Shown: in pieces, positions 1-7,902 of the stretch
How the letters are laid out: each line of letters starts with the position of its first letter
Numbering within the stretch: the stretch's first letter is position 1
Assembly (NCBI RefSeq): GCF_013031405.1
Contig: NZ_WPZY01000005.1
Span: forward strand, 248,001 to 312,000
Length of the DNA stretch: 64,000 nucleotides
DNA from: Ruegeria sp. HKCCD8929
GTDB taxonomy: Bacteria > Pseudomonadota > Alphaproteobacteria > Rhodobacterales > Rhodobacteraceae
Reading direction: 5' to 3'
Notes under the pieces: generated by a model
The model's database searches: none
Told to the model about the DNA's origin: nothing
The model's input: only the letters and a program-made list of their open reading frames with translations
Translations under genes and position numbers: made by a program

Positions 1-113
1 CGGGAGGTCAGCGGCAGATCGCCATCGGCTGCAATTTTGATGAGGTAGTCGCCGCCGAGAACGAAGAGAGCCGTCAGCATGGCGAGACCGTAACCGAGAA
101 AAAGATGAAGCAT
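1..113 (-). CDS. Membrane protein, N-terminal fragment (runs off the window)
   Basis: Only the first 37 codons are present, reading leftward from an ATG at 113 with a GGAG-type ribosome site about 10 bases upstream. The fragment is MLHLFLGYGLAML followed by TALFVLGGDYLIKIAADG, i.e. one hydrophobic segment starting at the first residue and then a short polar stretch. This looks like the first membrane helix of a small multi-pass protein. I do not recognise the family from this much; an EamA/SMR-like transporter subunit is possible but not shown. Confidence 0.6.
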   Translation of the reverse strand, partial: MLHLFLGYGLAMLTALFVLGGDYLIKIAADGDLPLTS

Positions 114-308
114 GAACGCGCTCCGGTTAATCGTAAATCATTGAAATATATGGCCCGAATTGGGTGGGCCGGCGAAAATAATGGCCCATTATCCAGGCTT
201 TGGGGGCGATGTGTCAAATTCGGGCGCCGTCGGGGGTGGGTTTTGGGGCGCATTCTGATGGTCGCGGGCGGTCATGGCTTCGCCACAATGGCCCCCTAGG
301 TTGCGCCA

Positions 309-749
309 ATGAGCGACCAGAACGCATCCAGCGACGCGAAGAGTCCAAACCGCCGTGTCTCACGGCGGCAGCGTCGTGCCGAGGCCTTGCGGGCGCGGGC
401 TCTGTCGCCTGCGCGGATCATCCTGTCCGTGCTGGTGGGGTTCCCGCTGATGACCGCCAGTGTCGCGCTGGGCGTCTATCTGCGCACCAGCCCCTATGAG
501 CCCGCAGAGGCGGTGCTGCATCTGATTGCGCGCGCCGGGTGCGATGCGGCGGAGTCGGTCGGGATGGCCCCGGCCTATCGGGGATGGCCGGGATATCACG
601 CGCGCAACGATGTGGACGGGGACGGGGTGGCGTGCGAGCCGCAGCGGCAGGCCGAGCAGGTGGCTGCGCAGCCGCAGGATACGAGCCCGGCACAAGCGCC
701 TGAACCACGGCAGCGGACCGTTGGCGGGGCAAAGTTCGTTCGCCCGTAG
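309..749 (+). CDS. Excalibur calcium-binding domain protein with one N-terminal membrane segment
   Basis: The 146-residue protein has a basic cytoplasmic start (residues 1-33, many Arg), one membrane helix (about 36-57) and an external part carrying an Excalibur domain: GCDAAESVGMAPAYRGW followed by the DVDGDGVACE loop, the Asp-rich calcium site bounded by two cysteines that defines the family. The C-terminus is a Gln/Pro/Ala-rich tail. Excalibur domains are typically on cell-surface proteins, sometimes with nucleases; no nuclease domain is present here, so the role is unknown. Start ATG at 309 has a CTAGG-like site 8 bases ahead. Its last 154 bases overlap the 3' part of the convergent acetyltransferase gene, and its stop codon lies in a GTAGGATGG motif that also ends the REP-like elements further right. 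Confidence 0.75.
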   Translation: MSDQNASSDAKSPNRRVSRRQRRAEALRARALSPARIILSVLVGFPLMTASVALGVYLRTSPYEPAEAVLHLIARAGCDAAESVGMAPAYRGWPGYHARNDVDGDGVACEPQRQAEQVAAQPQDTSPAQAPEPRQRTVGGAKFVRP

Positions 750-1219
750 GATGGTGTCAGCTCCAGCCGCATGAAGGCGCTGTTGGGGTCGGGTTCGTAT
801 CCGTGGATCGGGCCGCAATAGCTGTATCCCAGTGCCTCATAGAGTTTGCGGGCCGCGTCATAGTCGGGCAGATGATCGGCTCCGGTTTCCAACACCAGGG
901 CCGAGATACCCTCGGCGCGCGCCTGATCGGCCAGGTACTGCATCATCCGCCGCGCCAGCCCGCGTCCGCGCGCGGCGGACACGATATGCACCGACTTCAC
1001 CTCTGCCGTGCCGTCCGGTAGCGCCTTGAGCGCGCCGCAGCCCAGAGGGGTGGCATCGTCATAGAGCGCCCAGAACCGGATGCCGGGTTCGCGCAGGGCG
1101 GCGATGTCCATCGTGTGATTGCTTTCGTCCGGCCCGGCCTGCTGGCTGTGGGCCAGATGCGCGGTCAGGATCGGGCGGAGATCGTCTGCACCCGGATCGG
1201 TCTCGCGTATCTCGATCAT
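596..1219 (-). CDS. GNAT-family N-acetyltransferase with an antisense-derived tail
   Basis: The GNAT fold spans about residues 1-154 of 207. The acetyl-CoA pyrophosphate loop is seen as SAARGRGLARRM (about 81-92) after the beta-4 strand EVKSVHIV, and the C-terminal DAARKLYEALGY helix is typical. Substrate is unknown. I start at ATG 1219 (MIEIRETDPG) rather than an upstream in-frame start because homologues begin just before the first beta strand. The final ~53 residues (Cys/Ser-rich, from TPSYGRTNF on) are encoded antisense to the Excalibur gene and do not look like GNAT sequence; the ancestral stop appears to have been lost near 755. It is followed upstream on the same strand, with 13 bases between, by the NDUFS4-like gene, so the two may be co-transcribed. 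Confidence 0.8.
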   Translation of the reverse strand: MIEIRETDPGADDLRPILTAHLAHSQQAGPDESNHTMDIAALREPGIRFWALYDDATPLGCGALKALPDGTAEVKSVHIVSAARGRGLARRMMQYLADQARAEGISALVLETGADHLPDYDAARKLYEALGYSYCGPIHGYEPDPNSAFMRLELTPSYGRTNFAPPTVRCRGSGACAGLVSCGCAATCSACRCGSHATPSPSTSLRA

Positions 1220-1232
1220 GCGAGGGGGCCGT

Positions 1233-1544
1233 TCAGTGGGTCCAGGGGCCACGCCGGTCGGTGGCGAAGTTTTCGCCATAGCCACGCGGGCGCAGGTTGG
1301 GTTTGCGCTTGTGCGGCTCGCACACCTCGGCCTCGATCCCGTGCGCTTGCGCGTAATCCAGCGCCTCTTCCTTGGTGTCGAATTTCAGGCGCACCTGGGT
1401 CTGGGTGTCGGAGGAAGAGGTCCAGCCCATCAGCGGATCGACCTCGCGCGTCGAGGCGGGGGCATAATCCAGCACCCATTTGCGGGTCTTGGCCATCCCC
1501 GAGGTCATCGCATTCCTGGCAGGCTGGTAAATCCGTGCGCGCAT
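1233..1544 (-). CDS. ETC complex I subunit, NDUFS4-like (18 kDa) accessory protein
   Basis: The 103-residue protein matches the NDUFS4/ETC complex I conserved-region family: [16 protein letters not shown] at the start, the central [18 protein letters not shown] motif, [18 protein letters not shown], and the terminal [16 protein letters not shown]. In mitochondria and alphaproteobacteria this small peripheral subunit sits on the hydrophilic arm of NADH:quinone oxidoreductase. Length equals the bacterial family norm. ATG 1544 has a GGAGAGG site 5 bases upstream. It is apart from any nuo operon, which is usual in Rhodobacteraceae. The downstream partner is the GNAT gene. Confidence 0.9.
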   Translation of the reverse strand: MRARIYQPARNAMTSGMAKTRKWVLDYAPASTREVDPLMGWTSSSDTQTQVRLKFDTKEEALDYAQAHGIEAEVCEPHKRKPNLRPRGYGENFATDRRGPWTH

Positions 1545-1723
1545 GTCGCCTCTCCGTACTCACTTGGCTGGGCTCGTTTATGCGTCAGAGCGGGGGCGGG
1601 GACAAGATCGCAATTGTCACGGGTCGGCAAACTGTCCGCCACTGGCTGGCGGGCCTCTCTGATGTCAGAAACTGTCATGAGGGGCTTTTATGTTTCAAGG
1701 TGACCCAAGATGAGGACAGCAAG

Positions 1724-2185
1724 ATGATTCACCACGAAAGAAGCCGCGACATCGATGCCCGGCCAGAGGCCGTGTGGGCCGTTCTAAGCCGGTTCATGCA
1801 TATCGACGAATTTGCGCCTCAGGTAAAATCCGTGGACACCTTGACCAATGGCGAGGACGGTATCGGATCGAAGCGGCGTTGCCATTTCGAGAATGACACC
1901 TCTCTGGTTGAAGAAGTCACCAACTGGCAGGTCAACCGGGGCTACAGTGTTGAGCTGTCCGATATGGCAGCGATGCCTTTGCACGAAGCCCACGCGGCGA
2001 TCGCCATCGAACCGCTGGCAAATGACAAATCCCGCGTGATCTGGTCCATGGACTATCGCATGAAATATGGCCCCTTTGGCTGGCTGATGGGGCAAACGCT
2101 CATGAAGGCGATGATGGGCCGTATCCTGGATGCAAACTTGGAAGGACTGGCCCATCGGGTGAATTCAGGGGGGCAGCCAGCATGA
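1724..2185 (+). CDS. SRPBCC (START/Bet v1-like) family protein
   Basis: The 153-residue protein has the N-terminal beta strand plus helix signature of polyketide-cyclase/START folds ([18 protein letters not shown]), a middle [21 protein letters not shown] strand pair, and a C-terminal long helix ([26 protein letters not shown]) that closes the hydrophobic cavity. Such proteins bind lipids, polyketides or other hydrophobic ligands; the ligand here is unknown. I chose ATG 1724, which is preceded by GAGGA at 1711-1716; the longer upstream reading frame runs antisense to the NDUFS4 and GNAT genes and is spurious. uvrB starts 88 bases downstream, behind its own candidate SOS box. Confidence 0.75.
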   Translation: MIHHERSRDIDARPEAVWAVLSRFMHIDEFAPQVKSVDTLTNGEDGIGSKRRCHFENDTSLVEEVTNWQVNRGYSVELSDMAAMPLHEAHAAIAIEPLANDKSRVIWSMDYRMKYGPFGWLMGQTLMKAMMGRILDANLEGLAHRVNSGGQPA

Positions 2186-2228
2186 TGTCAGGTTGTTCGG
2201 ATTCAATGCCAGATCAGGTCTTGCAGTT

Positions 2229-2243
2229 GGACAAAATAAGAAC
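2229..2243 (+). promoter_or_regulatory. Candidate LexA (SOS) box upstream of uvrB
   Basis: GGAC-aaaataa-GAAC at 2229-2243 matches the alphaproteobacterial LexA site GAAC-N7-GAAC (the reverse complement of GTTC-N7-GTTC) at 7 of 8 fixed positions with exact spacing. It lies 30 bases before the uvrB start codon, a position suited to SOS repression. Confidence 0.55.
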
Positions 2244-2273
2244 AAATGTAAGGGCCTGACCCGGAGCCTGCCC

Positions 2274-4460
2274 ATGCCCTATGCCCATTCCGACAAGACC
2301 CAGCTGACCGCCGACGATGTGCGGGCGCGCCTCAAGCTTGAGGGCGGCAGGCGGTTTGTCATGCATACGGAGTTCAACCCGGCAGGCGATCAGCCCACGG
2401 CGATTACCGAGTTGGCCCAGGGGGTTCAGGACGGCGAGCAGGATCAGGTTCTGCTGGGGGCGACGGGCACAGGCAAGACCTTCACCATGGCCAAGGTGAT
2501 CGAGGAAACCCAGCGCCCAGCGATCATTCTGGCGCCCAACAAGACGCTGGCGGCGCAGCTCTATGGGGAGTTCAAGGGCTTCTTTCCCGAAAACTCGGTC
2601 GAGTATTTCGTGTCCTACTACGACTATTACCAGCCCGAGGCCTATGTGCCGCGGTCGGACACGTATATCGAAAAGGAAAGCCAGATCAACGAACAGATCG
2701 ACCGGATGCGCCACTCGGCCACCCGGGCGCTGTTGGAGCGTGACGATGTGATCATCGTCGCCTCGGTGTCCTGTATCTACGGCATTGGCTCGGTCGAGAC
2801 CTACGGGGCGATGACGCAAGACCTGAAAATCGGCAAGGATTACGACCAGCGGCAGGTGATGGCTGATCTGGTCGCCCAGCAATACCGCCGCAACGATCAG
2901 GCGTTTCAGCGCGGGTCCTTCCGGGTGCGTGGCGATTCACTGGAAATCTGGCCCGCGCACCTTGAGGACCGCGCCTGGAAACTGTCCTTTTTCGGTGAGG
3001 AACTGGAGCAGATCACGGAATTCGATCCGCTGACCGGCGAAAAGGCCGACACGATGGACCACATCCGGGTCTACGCCAACTCGCATTACGTGACGCCGAA
3101 ACCGACAATGCAGCAGGCGATCATCGGCATAAAAAAGGAACTGCGCATCCGGCTCGATCAACTGGTCGGCGAGGGCAAGCTGCTGGAGGCGCAGCGGCTG
3201 GAACAACGCACCAATTTCGATCTGGAAATGCTCGAGGCCACCGGCGTCTGCAACGGGATCGAGAACTACTCGCGCTATCTGACGGGTCGCGCGCCGGGGG
3301 AACCGCCCCCGACGCTCTTCGAGTTCATCCCCGACCACGCCATCGTCTTTGCCGATGAAAGCCACGTGAGCGTGCCACAGATCGGCGGCATGTACCGCGG
3401 CGACTATCGGCGCAAATTCACGCTGGCCGAACACGGGTTCCGCCTGCCGTCCTGCATGGACAACCGACCCCTGAAATTCGAGGAATGGGACGCCATGCGC
3501 CCGCAATCCGTCTTCGTCTCGGCCACGCCTGCCGCGTGGGAAATTGAACAGACCGGTGGCGTCTTCACCGAACAGGTGATCCGCCCCACCGGGCTCTTGG
3601 ACCCCGAGGTTGAAATCCGCCCTGTATCCATGCAGGTGGACGACCTGCTTGACGAGGTACGCAAAGTCGCCGCCAACGGCTTCCGCACGCTGGTCACCAC
3701 GCTCACCAAACGCATGGCGGAGGATCTGACCGAATACCTGCACGAACAGGGCGTCAAGGTCCGCTACATGCACTCGGATATCGACACGCTGGAACGCATC
3801 GAAATCCTGCGCGACCTGCGCTTAGGCGCCTTCGATGTTTTAGTCGGCATCAACCTGCTGCGCGAGGGGCTCGACATCCCCGAATGCGGGCTGGTCGCTA
3901 TTCTGGACGCCGACAAAGAAGGCTTCCTGCGCTCGGAAACCTCGCTGATCCAGACGATCGGCCGCGCCGCGCGCAACGCCGACGGGCGGGTGATCATGTA
4001 TGCCGACAAGATCACCGGCTCGATGGAACGCGCCTTGAACGAGACCAACCGGCGGCGGGCGAAACAGCTTGCCTATAACGAGGAACACGGCATCACGCCG
4101 GAGACGGTGAAAAAGAATGTCGAGGACGTTCTGGCCGGTCTCTACGAAGGCGACGTGGACATGAACCGCGTCACCGCCACCATCGACAAACCGATGCACG
4201 GTGCCAATCTCGAGGCCCATCTGGAGGGCCTGCGCGACCAGATGCGCAAAGCCGCCGAGAACCTGGAGTTCGAAGAGGCCGCCAACATCCGGGATGAGAT
4301 CAAACGTCTGGAAGCGGTCGACCTCGCCGTCGCCGACGACCCCATGGCGCGGCAATGGGCGGTGGAGAAAGCCTCGGAGGACGCTGTCAAGTCTCGGGGG
4401 CGGTCTACGGCTGGCAGGCCGGGGCAGCGGGGTGGGAATGTGAAGCGGCGGAAGCGGTAG
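2274..4460 (+). CDS. uvrB: UvrABC excinuclease subunit B
   Basis: UvrB is the damage-verification helicase of nucleotide excision repair; it is loaded by UvrA and recruits UvrC. The 728-residue protein shows Walker A GATGTGKT (62-69), the DNA-wedging beta-hairpin region [12 protein letters not shown] (about 115-126), DESH as helicase motif II followed by [13 protein letters not shown] (near 360), motif [14 protein letters not shown], motif [11 protein letters not shown], and a C-terminal UVR coiled-coil that contacts UvrC (about 640-675, [20 protein letters not shown]). Start ATG 2274 ([10 protein letters not shown]) is chosen for the GGAG at 2262-2265; an upstream in-frame extension would cross the candidate LexA box. 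It appears monocistronic, with about 190 bases of non-coding sequence after it. Confidence 0.97.
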   Translation: MPYAHSDKTQLTADDVRARLKLEGGRRFVMHTEFNPAGDQPTAITELAQGVQDGEQDQVLLGATGTGKTFTMAKVIEETQRPAIILAPNKTLAAQLYGEFKGFFPENSVEYFVSYYDYYQPEAYVPRSDTYIEKESQINEQIDRMRHSATRALLERDDVIIVASVSCIYGIGSVETYGAMTQDLKIGKDYDQRQVMADLVAQQYRRNDQAFQRGSFRVRGDSLEIWPAHLEDRAWKLSFFGEELEQITEFDPLTGEKADTMDHIRVYANSHYVTPKPTMQQAIIGIKKELRIRLDQLVGEGKLLEAQRLEQRTNFDLEMLEATGVCNGIENYSRYLTGRAPGEPPPTLFEFIPDHAIVFADESHVSVPQIGGMYRGDYRRKFTLAEHGFRLPSCMDNRPLKFEEWDAMRPQSVFVSATPAAWEIEQTGGVFTEQVIRPTGLLDPEVEIRPVSMQVDDLLDEVRKVAANGFRTLVTTLTKRMAEDLTEYLHEQGVKVRYMHSDIDTLERIEILRDLRLGAFDVLVGINLLREGLDIPECGLVAILDADKEGFLRSETSLIQTIGRAARNADGRVIMYADKITGSMERALNETNRRRAKQLAYNEEHGITPETVKKNVEDVLAGLYEGDVDMNRVTATIDKPMHGANLEAHLEGLRDQMRKAAENLEFEEAANIRDEIKRLEAVDLAVADDPMARQWAVEKASEDAVKSRGRSTAGRPGQRGGNVKRRKR

Positions 4461-4649
4461 TTTTCCGATTGCTTGGCCTGGCGCAAGAAGGTGTTTTGTA
4501 AAGACTCCGGTTGAACTGAGCCGCTCTGCGCTTGTCAAAGTTGTTTTTTGTAAGTTATCAGACGACCTCGGTGAAATGTAAGCTGCGCTGCCAGCTTCGA
4601 ATCCTGGCAGTGGCGATTTCCCCATGCATCACTTGATAGAGGTAACTAC

Positions 4650-5714
4650 GTGAATTGGCGCCTGCTAGTTAGCGATGTCTCCGCCAGAATCATCGGCGTT
4701 TTTGGTTTTTACGTAACCGTGCTAACAGCGCGAACCTGGTTCACGATTCCATACGGCCCAAATGTTGGAAATATCCTTGGTATGGGGTTTTCCGTTCTCT
4801 CTCTGATTTTAACTGCGGCCTACCTGTTGCCAAGATTTCATGATCTTGTCATTGAGAGAAGTTTTCGGGCTTCGGGACGGGTACCGCTTGTTCTGGCCAG
4901 TGTGCTCTGGTTACTTCTTTCAGTATGGGTTTTACAAACGAGTATTGATGATGGCAAACCTCTGTTGCCTACTGACTGGCAAGAGTTCGTATTGAAACAT
5001 GTGACTCCGTGTATGTTTTTTCTGTTCGGCTTGACCATTTTTCCCATTGGGTGGGCATACTCCGGGGCTAAACAGCGTCTTGGCGATCCGGGCGAACAAA
5101 GTGCTTTGGTGCAAGCGAAAAGTACGGACTTTGAAACAACAGCTTACCGTAAACGCGATATCTGGGACCATTTGATTGACGCCCCGGTTGTCGTTGTTTT
5201 GCTAGGATCTGCGCTCGCGTACCGGTTTGGAGACACCATATCGTCTGGCCCCTTCAAAGCTTGGGTCGACAGCAACTATCTTCTGAGCTTTCTGGTGATA
5301 GGTGCCATGCCTTGGGCGATAATGCTGATCCGGACTTGGGTGCGCCCGCCGTTGAGGCAACAGGCAAAACTAGGAGTAGGAATGAAGATTATAGCGTATG
5401 CCATTGGTTTACCCTTCATATCTTTCGTTCAGTTTTTTGTGACTACGAGCCATGGGATCCCTTGGGTTTGGAATGCTGTAACCCAAAATCCTGAAGCGAC
5501 AATTTTCTATCAGGTCGTCGATATTGAGGAAAGAGGGAGGTTTCGTGGCTGTATTGAATTTAAAACACCGGACAAATGGAATCACAGGTTCACGAATTGT
5601 GGGTTGGACTCTTATTGGGCCGGCCGGCTGGAAACTGGCGATCTCATCGAGGCGACGGGTGAGTTAAGTGGGTTTGGGCATACATTTTCCCGAATCGAAG
5701 CCGTCTCTAATTAG
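4650..5714 (+). CDS. Multi-pass membrane protein of unknown function
   Basis: The 354-residue protein starts at GTG 4650 with an AGAGG site at 4638-4643. Hydrophobic segments appear around residues 10-27, 42-62, 80-97, 117-136, 178-190, 212-228 and 245-265, then a soluble C-terminal part of about 80 residues (from GIPWVWNAVTQNPEATIFYQVVD) with IEERGRFRGCIEF, TNCGLDSYWAG and a closing TGELSGFGHTFSRIE, which reads like a small beta domain. I do not recognise the family. Codon use is visibly AT-richer than the neighbours (many AAT, TTT, GTT, ATA codons), suggesting recent acquisition. It sits between uvrB and a duplicated yjbR remnant, in a patch where gene order looks disturbed. Confidence 0.7.
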   Translation: MNWRLLVSDVSARIIGVFGFYVTVLTARTWFTIPYGPNVGNILGMGFSVLSLILTAAYLLPRFHDLVIERSFRASGRVPLVLASVLWLLLSVWVLQTSIDDGKPLLPTDWQEFVLKHVTPCMFFLFGLTIFPIGWAYSGAKQRLGDPGEQSALVQAKSTDFETTAYRKRDIWDHLIDAPVVVVLLGSALAYRFGDTISSGPFKAWVDSNYLLSFLVIGAMPWAIMLIRTWVRPPLRQQAKLGVGMKIIAYAIGLPFISFVQFFVTTSHGIPWVWNAVTQNPEATIFYQVVDIEERGRFRGCIEFKTPDKWNHRFTNCGLDSYWAGRLETGDLIEATGELSGFGHTFSRIEAVSN

Positions 5715-5764
5715 TTGGCCCATGATGGGTGCCAGTTAACCATTCCGGGGCTACCCACACACAT

Positions 5765-5787
5765 GATGGGGTATAACCCCATCCTAC
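5765..5787. repeat. REP-like palindrome (half element)
   Basis: GATGGGGT-ATA-ACCCCATC is a perfect 8-bp inverted repeat and is followed by CTAC, giving the ...CCCATCCTAC end shared with the full element at 6892-6960. It carries the in-frame stop codon of the truncated yjbR copy that follows on the minus strand. Confidence 0.7.
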
Positions 5788-5930
5788 AGGCCCAACTCCG
5801 CGCGCTTTTTCTTGGTCATCCCGGCCACGACCAGATCATAAGACGTCACGATATGCTCGCGCAGGGAGGTGTCGCTCATGCCGCGTTCTTCGTAGACTTG
5901 CAGCCATTTCATCCCCCGAGACGCCAGATC
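5784..5930 (-). pseudogene. Truncated duplicate of the yjbR gene 3' end
   Basis: On the minus strand this segment encodes LASRGMKWLQVYEERG, MSDTSLREHIVTSYDLVV and AGMTKKKRAELGL then stop, residue for residue identical to the last 44 residues of the intact MmcQ/YjbR gene at 6957-7310, with only about ten silent differences in the DNA. The match begins in the flanking palindrome (5776) and stops at about 5930; upstream there is no YjbR domain. Nothing indicates that it is expressed. The two copies bracket the FNT channel gene as direct repeats about 1170 bases apart. Confidence 0.85.
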
Positions 5931-6045
5931 GGCGGTTCCGACGGAAGAAGCATCGGCTGCGACCGCGTCAATTCCGGGGCATTCGGAGACAAGGTAAGGG
6001 GTTCGTAGGACGCGTCAAAACAGCCTTCACGTCGGCCCGGCAATC

Positions 6046-6059
6046 TTGATCCCAATCAA
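6046..6059 (+). promoter_or_regulatory. FNR/FnrL-type binding site
   Basis: TTGAT-CCCA-ATCAA is a perfect match to the FNR-family consensus TTGAT-N4-ATCAA. It ends 23 bases before the start of the FNT channel gene, so the RNA start would have to be close to the coding start or the channel may start at the internal ATG 6095. It predicts control by oxygen (FnrL) or a Dnr/Nnr-type nitric oxide sensor. Confidence 0.75.
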
Positions 6060-6082
6060 TACGCTGGCGCGCGGAACCGGCC

Positions 6083-6886
6083 ATGCTGTCGTGTATGACA
6101 CAGCCAAACCCCACCGGTCTCGACGCGTATAAGCCAGCGCAGATCGCTGAGCTGGTCGAGTCCGCAGGCGTTGCCAAGGCGCATCTGTCAGTCAGCCAGA
6201 CGCTGACGCTGGCCATTCTCGCGGGCATCTTCATCGGGTTTGGCGGCGCGGCTTATACCATGGTTATGACGGGTGTCGATCCGGGGTTCGGGCCGGCCCG
6301 GTTTCTGGGTGGCGTGGTGTTTTCGTTGGGCCTGATCCTGGTGGTTGTGGGCGGCGCCGAACTGTTTACAGGCAACGCGTTGATGACCATCGCGGCGGTG
6401 GATCGAAAGATCTCGATGCAGGCCCTGTTGCGGAATTGGGGCCTCGTTTACCTGGGCAACCTGATCGGGGCCGTGGCGCTGGCGCTGGCTTTTGCCGTGA
6501 CCGGATTACTGGACGGACCGATGGGAACCACGGCAACGACCATTGCAGACGCGAAGGCCGGGCTTTCGGCAGCGCAGGCTTTCGCGCGCGGCATCCTGTG
6601 CAACGCGCTGGTCTGCCTTGCCGTCTGGCTCAGCTTTGCCGCGAGGTCGGTCATGGGGAAGGTTCTGGCGGTGCTCTGGCCCATTTCTGGCTTTGTGCTT
6701 CTTGGGCTCGAACATTCGATTGCCAACATGTACCTGCTGCCGCAGGGTGTCTTGTCCGGAGCCGAAGTCGGCTGGGTGCTTGCGTGCCGGAACCTGTTCT
6801 GGGTCACACTGGGCAACATTGCCGGCGGCGCGGGTGGTGTCGCGCTGGCTTATCGTTTTGCCTATCTTCGCAAGGTCGCTTCGTGA
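6083..6886 (+). CDS. Formate/nitrite transporter (FNT) family channel
   Basis: The 267-residue protein has the six-helix FocA/NirC pattern: DAYKPAQIAELVESAGVAKA at the N-terminus, helix 1 LTLAILAGIFIGFGGAAY, the family signature VVVGGAELFTGNALM (about 91-105), ARGILCNALVCLAVWLSFAAR (about 168-188), and ISGFVLLGLEHSIANMY with the central pore histidine. It moves formate, nitrite or a similar small anion across the inner membrane as a pentamer. Substrate cannot be read from sequence, but a perfect FNR-type box upstream argues for an anaerobic or microoxic role. ATG 6083 has only a weak GGAA site; ATG 6095 (MTQPNPTGLD) is in frame and an equally likely start. The gene ends 6 bases before a REP element and lies between two copies of the yjbR end. 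Confidence 0.93.
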   Translation: MLSCMTQPNPTGLDAYKPAQIAELVESAGVAKAHLSVSQTLTLAILAGIFIGFGGAAYTMVMTGVDPGFGPARFLGGVVFSLGLILVVVGGAELFTGNALMTIAAVDRKISMQALLRNWGLVYLGNLIGAVALALAFAVTGLLDGPMGTTATTIADAKAGLSAAQAFARGILCNALVCLAVWLSFAARSVMGKVLAVLWPISGFVLLGLEHSIANMYLLPQGVLSGAEVGWVLACRNLFWVTLGNIAGGAGGVALAYRFAYLRKVAS

Positions 6887-6891
6887 CAAGC

Positions 6892-6960
6892 GTAGGATGG
6901 GTTTGTAGCCCATCACTTCGGAGATGGGTCACCGCATGATGGGTTGAAAACCCATCCTAC
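6892..6960. repeat. REP-like double palindrome, complete element
   Basis: The 69-base element is bounded by the inverted pair GTAGGATGGG (6892-6901) and CCCATCCTAC (6951-6960). Inside are two further hairpins, GATGGG/CCCATC (6896-6914) and GATGGGTT/AACCCATC (6938-6956, loop GAA). It fills the convergent gap between the FNT gene and yjbR and contains the yjbR stop codon. Confidence 0.75.
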
Positions 6961-7310
6961 AGGCCCAACTCTGCCCGCTTTTTCTTGGTCATCCCGGCCA
7001 CGACCAGATCATAAGACGTCACGATATGCTCGCGCAGGGAAGTGTCGGACATACCGCGTTCCTCGTAGACTTGCAGCCATTTCATGCCCCGCGAGGCCAG
7101 ATAGGGGGCGGGACGGATGCCGGGCTCACCCTGAAGCACTTCGAAGGCCAGATCGGTGGCCTTGAAGGTGAAGGCATCGTTGCCTTCGTTCCAGCCGCAG
7201 ATCGCGAATACCTTGCCGCCCACTTTCCACACATCCGCATTGCCCCATTGCACCACGTGCGAGGTGGCCTTGAGGCCGGAGCAGAATGTGTTGAACTCAT
7301 CCCGTGTCAT
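6957..7310 (-). CDS. MmcQ/YjbR family protein
   Basis: The 117-residue protein fits the MmcQ/YjbR fold (double-wing DNA-binding-like): MTRDEFNTFCSGLKAT helix, VVQWGNADVWKVGGKVFAICGW strand pair, PGIRPAPYLASRGMKWLQV and a final helix DTSLREHIVTSYDLVVAGMTKKKRAEL. Family members are widespread small proteins of unproven function. GGAAGGGC precedes ATG 7310. The stop codon lies in the adjoining REP-like palindrome, and the last 44 codons are duplicated at 5784-5930. The lysine-rich gene upstream on the same strand is 28 bases away. Confidence 0.88.
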   Translation of the reverse strand: MTRDEFNTFCSGLKATSHVVQWGNADVWKVGGKVFAICGWNEGNDAFTFKATDLAFEVLQGEPGIRPAPYLASRGMKWLQVYEERGMSDTSLREHIVTSYDLVVAGMTKKKRAELGL

Positions 7311-7338
7311 GGCCGCCCTTCCAGAGCGGGGCGGCCGC

Positions 7339-7779
7339 CTACCAATTGACCACGGTAAAGTTGACCATTACGCCCTTGTCCTTCTTCTCGAACTGGCGCG
7401 GGTCGGCCCAGACCTTGATCGAGACCTTGCCCTTGGTGTCGAGCTTTGGGTCCAGAACAAATTCTGTGATCGGAATGGTGAGCGACGGCACGCCCGAGCC
7501 CGGCGGCTTGGGCGCCCATTTGCCGTCCACCTTGGGGACGGGTGTTGTGCCGTCCACCTTCTTGTTCTTCTTGGCCAGCTCTTTCTTGAGCTGATCGGCA
7601 AAGAACTTGACGATCGTCTTGTCGACGGACTGGACTTCTTTCTGACATTTCTTGACAAATGCCTTTTCGAGCTTTCCCTTTTTATCCAGTGGCTTGACAG
7701 CTTTTCCGATCTTGCGCCCGACTTTCTTGCAGGCGCCCTCCATCTTCTTCTTGGCGGCATTCGGTATCAGATCCGGCAT
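7339..7779 (-). CDS. Lysine-rich hypothetical protein
   Basis: The 146-residue protein is strongly basic in its N-terminal half (KKKMEGACKKVGRKIGKAVK, KKELAKKNKKVDG), probably helical, then a Pro-rich linker (PVPKVDGKWAPKPPGSG) and a C-terminal half that reads as beta strands (SLTIPITEFVLDP, KVSIKVWADPRQF, GVMVNFTVVNW). No signal peptide. I do not recognise the family; nucleic-acid or membrane-surface binding by the basic half is conceivable only. ATG 7779 has GGGAC 7 bases upstream. Neighbours on the same strand are yjbR downstream and a zinc-ribbon gene upstream. Confidence 0.65.
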   Translation of the reverse strand: MPDLIPNAAKKKMEGACKKVGRKIGKAVKPLDKKGKLEKAFVKKCQKEVQSVDKTIVKFFADQLKKELAKKNKKVDGTTPVPKVDGKWAPKPPGSGVPSLTIPITEFVLDPKLDTKGKVSIKVWADPRQFEKKDKGVMVNFTVVNW

Positions 7780-7902
7780 GATTTTCGTCCCAGAAACGTT
7801 TCAAACAATGCGCGGATGATATCACAGGGTGGGCGTGCCCGATATGTAGGTATTCCACCAGTTGGGGGCATGCGTGCCAGCGCCCACCGGTGGAGGGACG
7901 GT

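Noticed and set aside
4590..4615. tRNA-like T-arm (AGCTTCGAATCCTGG) before the AT-rich membrane gene
   Set aside because: The T-stem has a mismatch and I find no acceptor, D or anticodon arm around it, so neither a tRNA gene nor a safe att-site remnant can be claimed.
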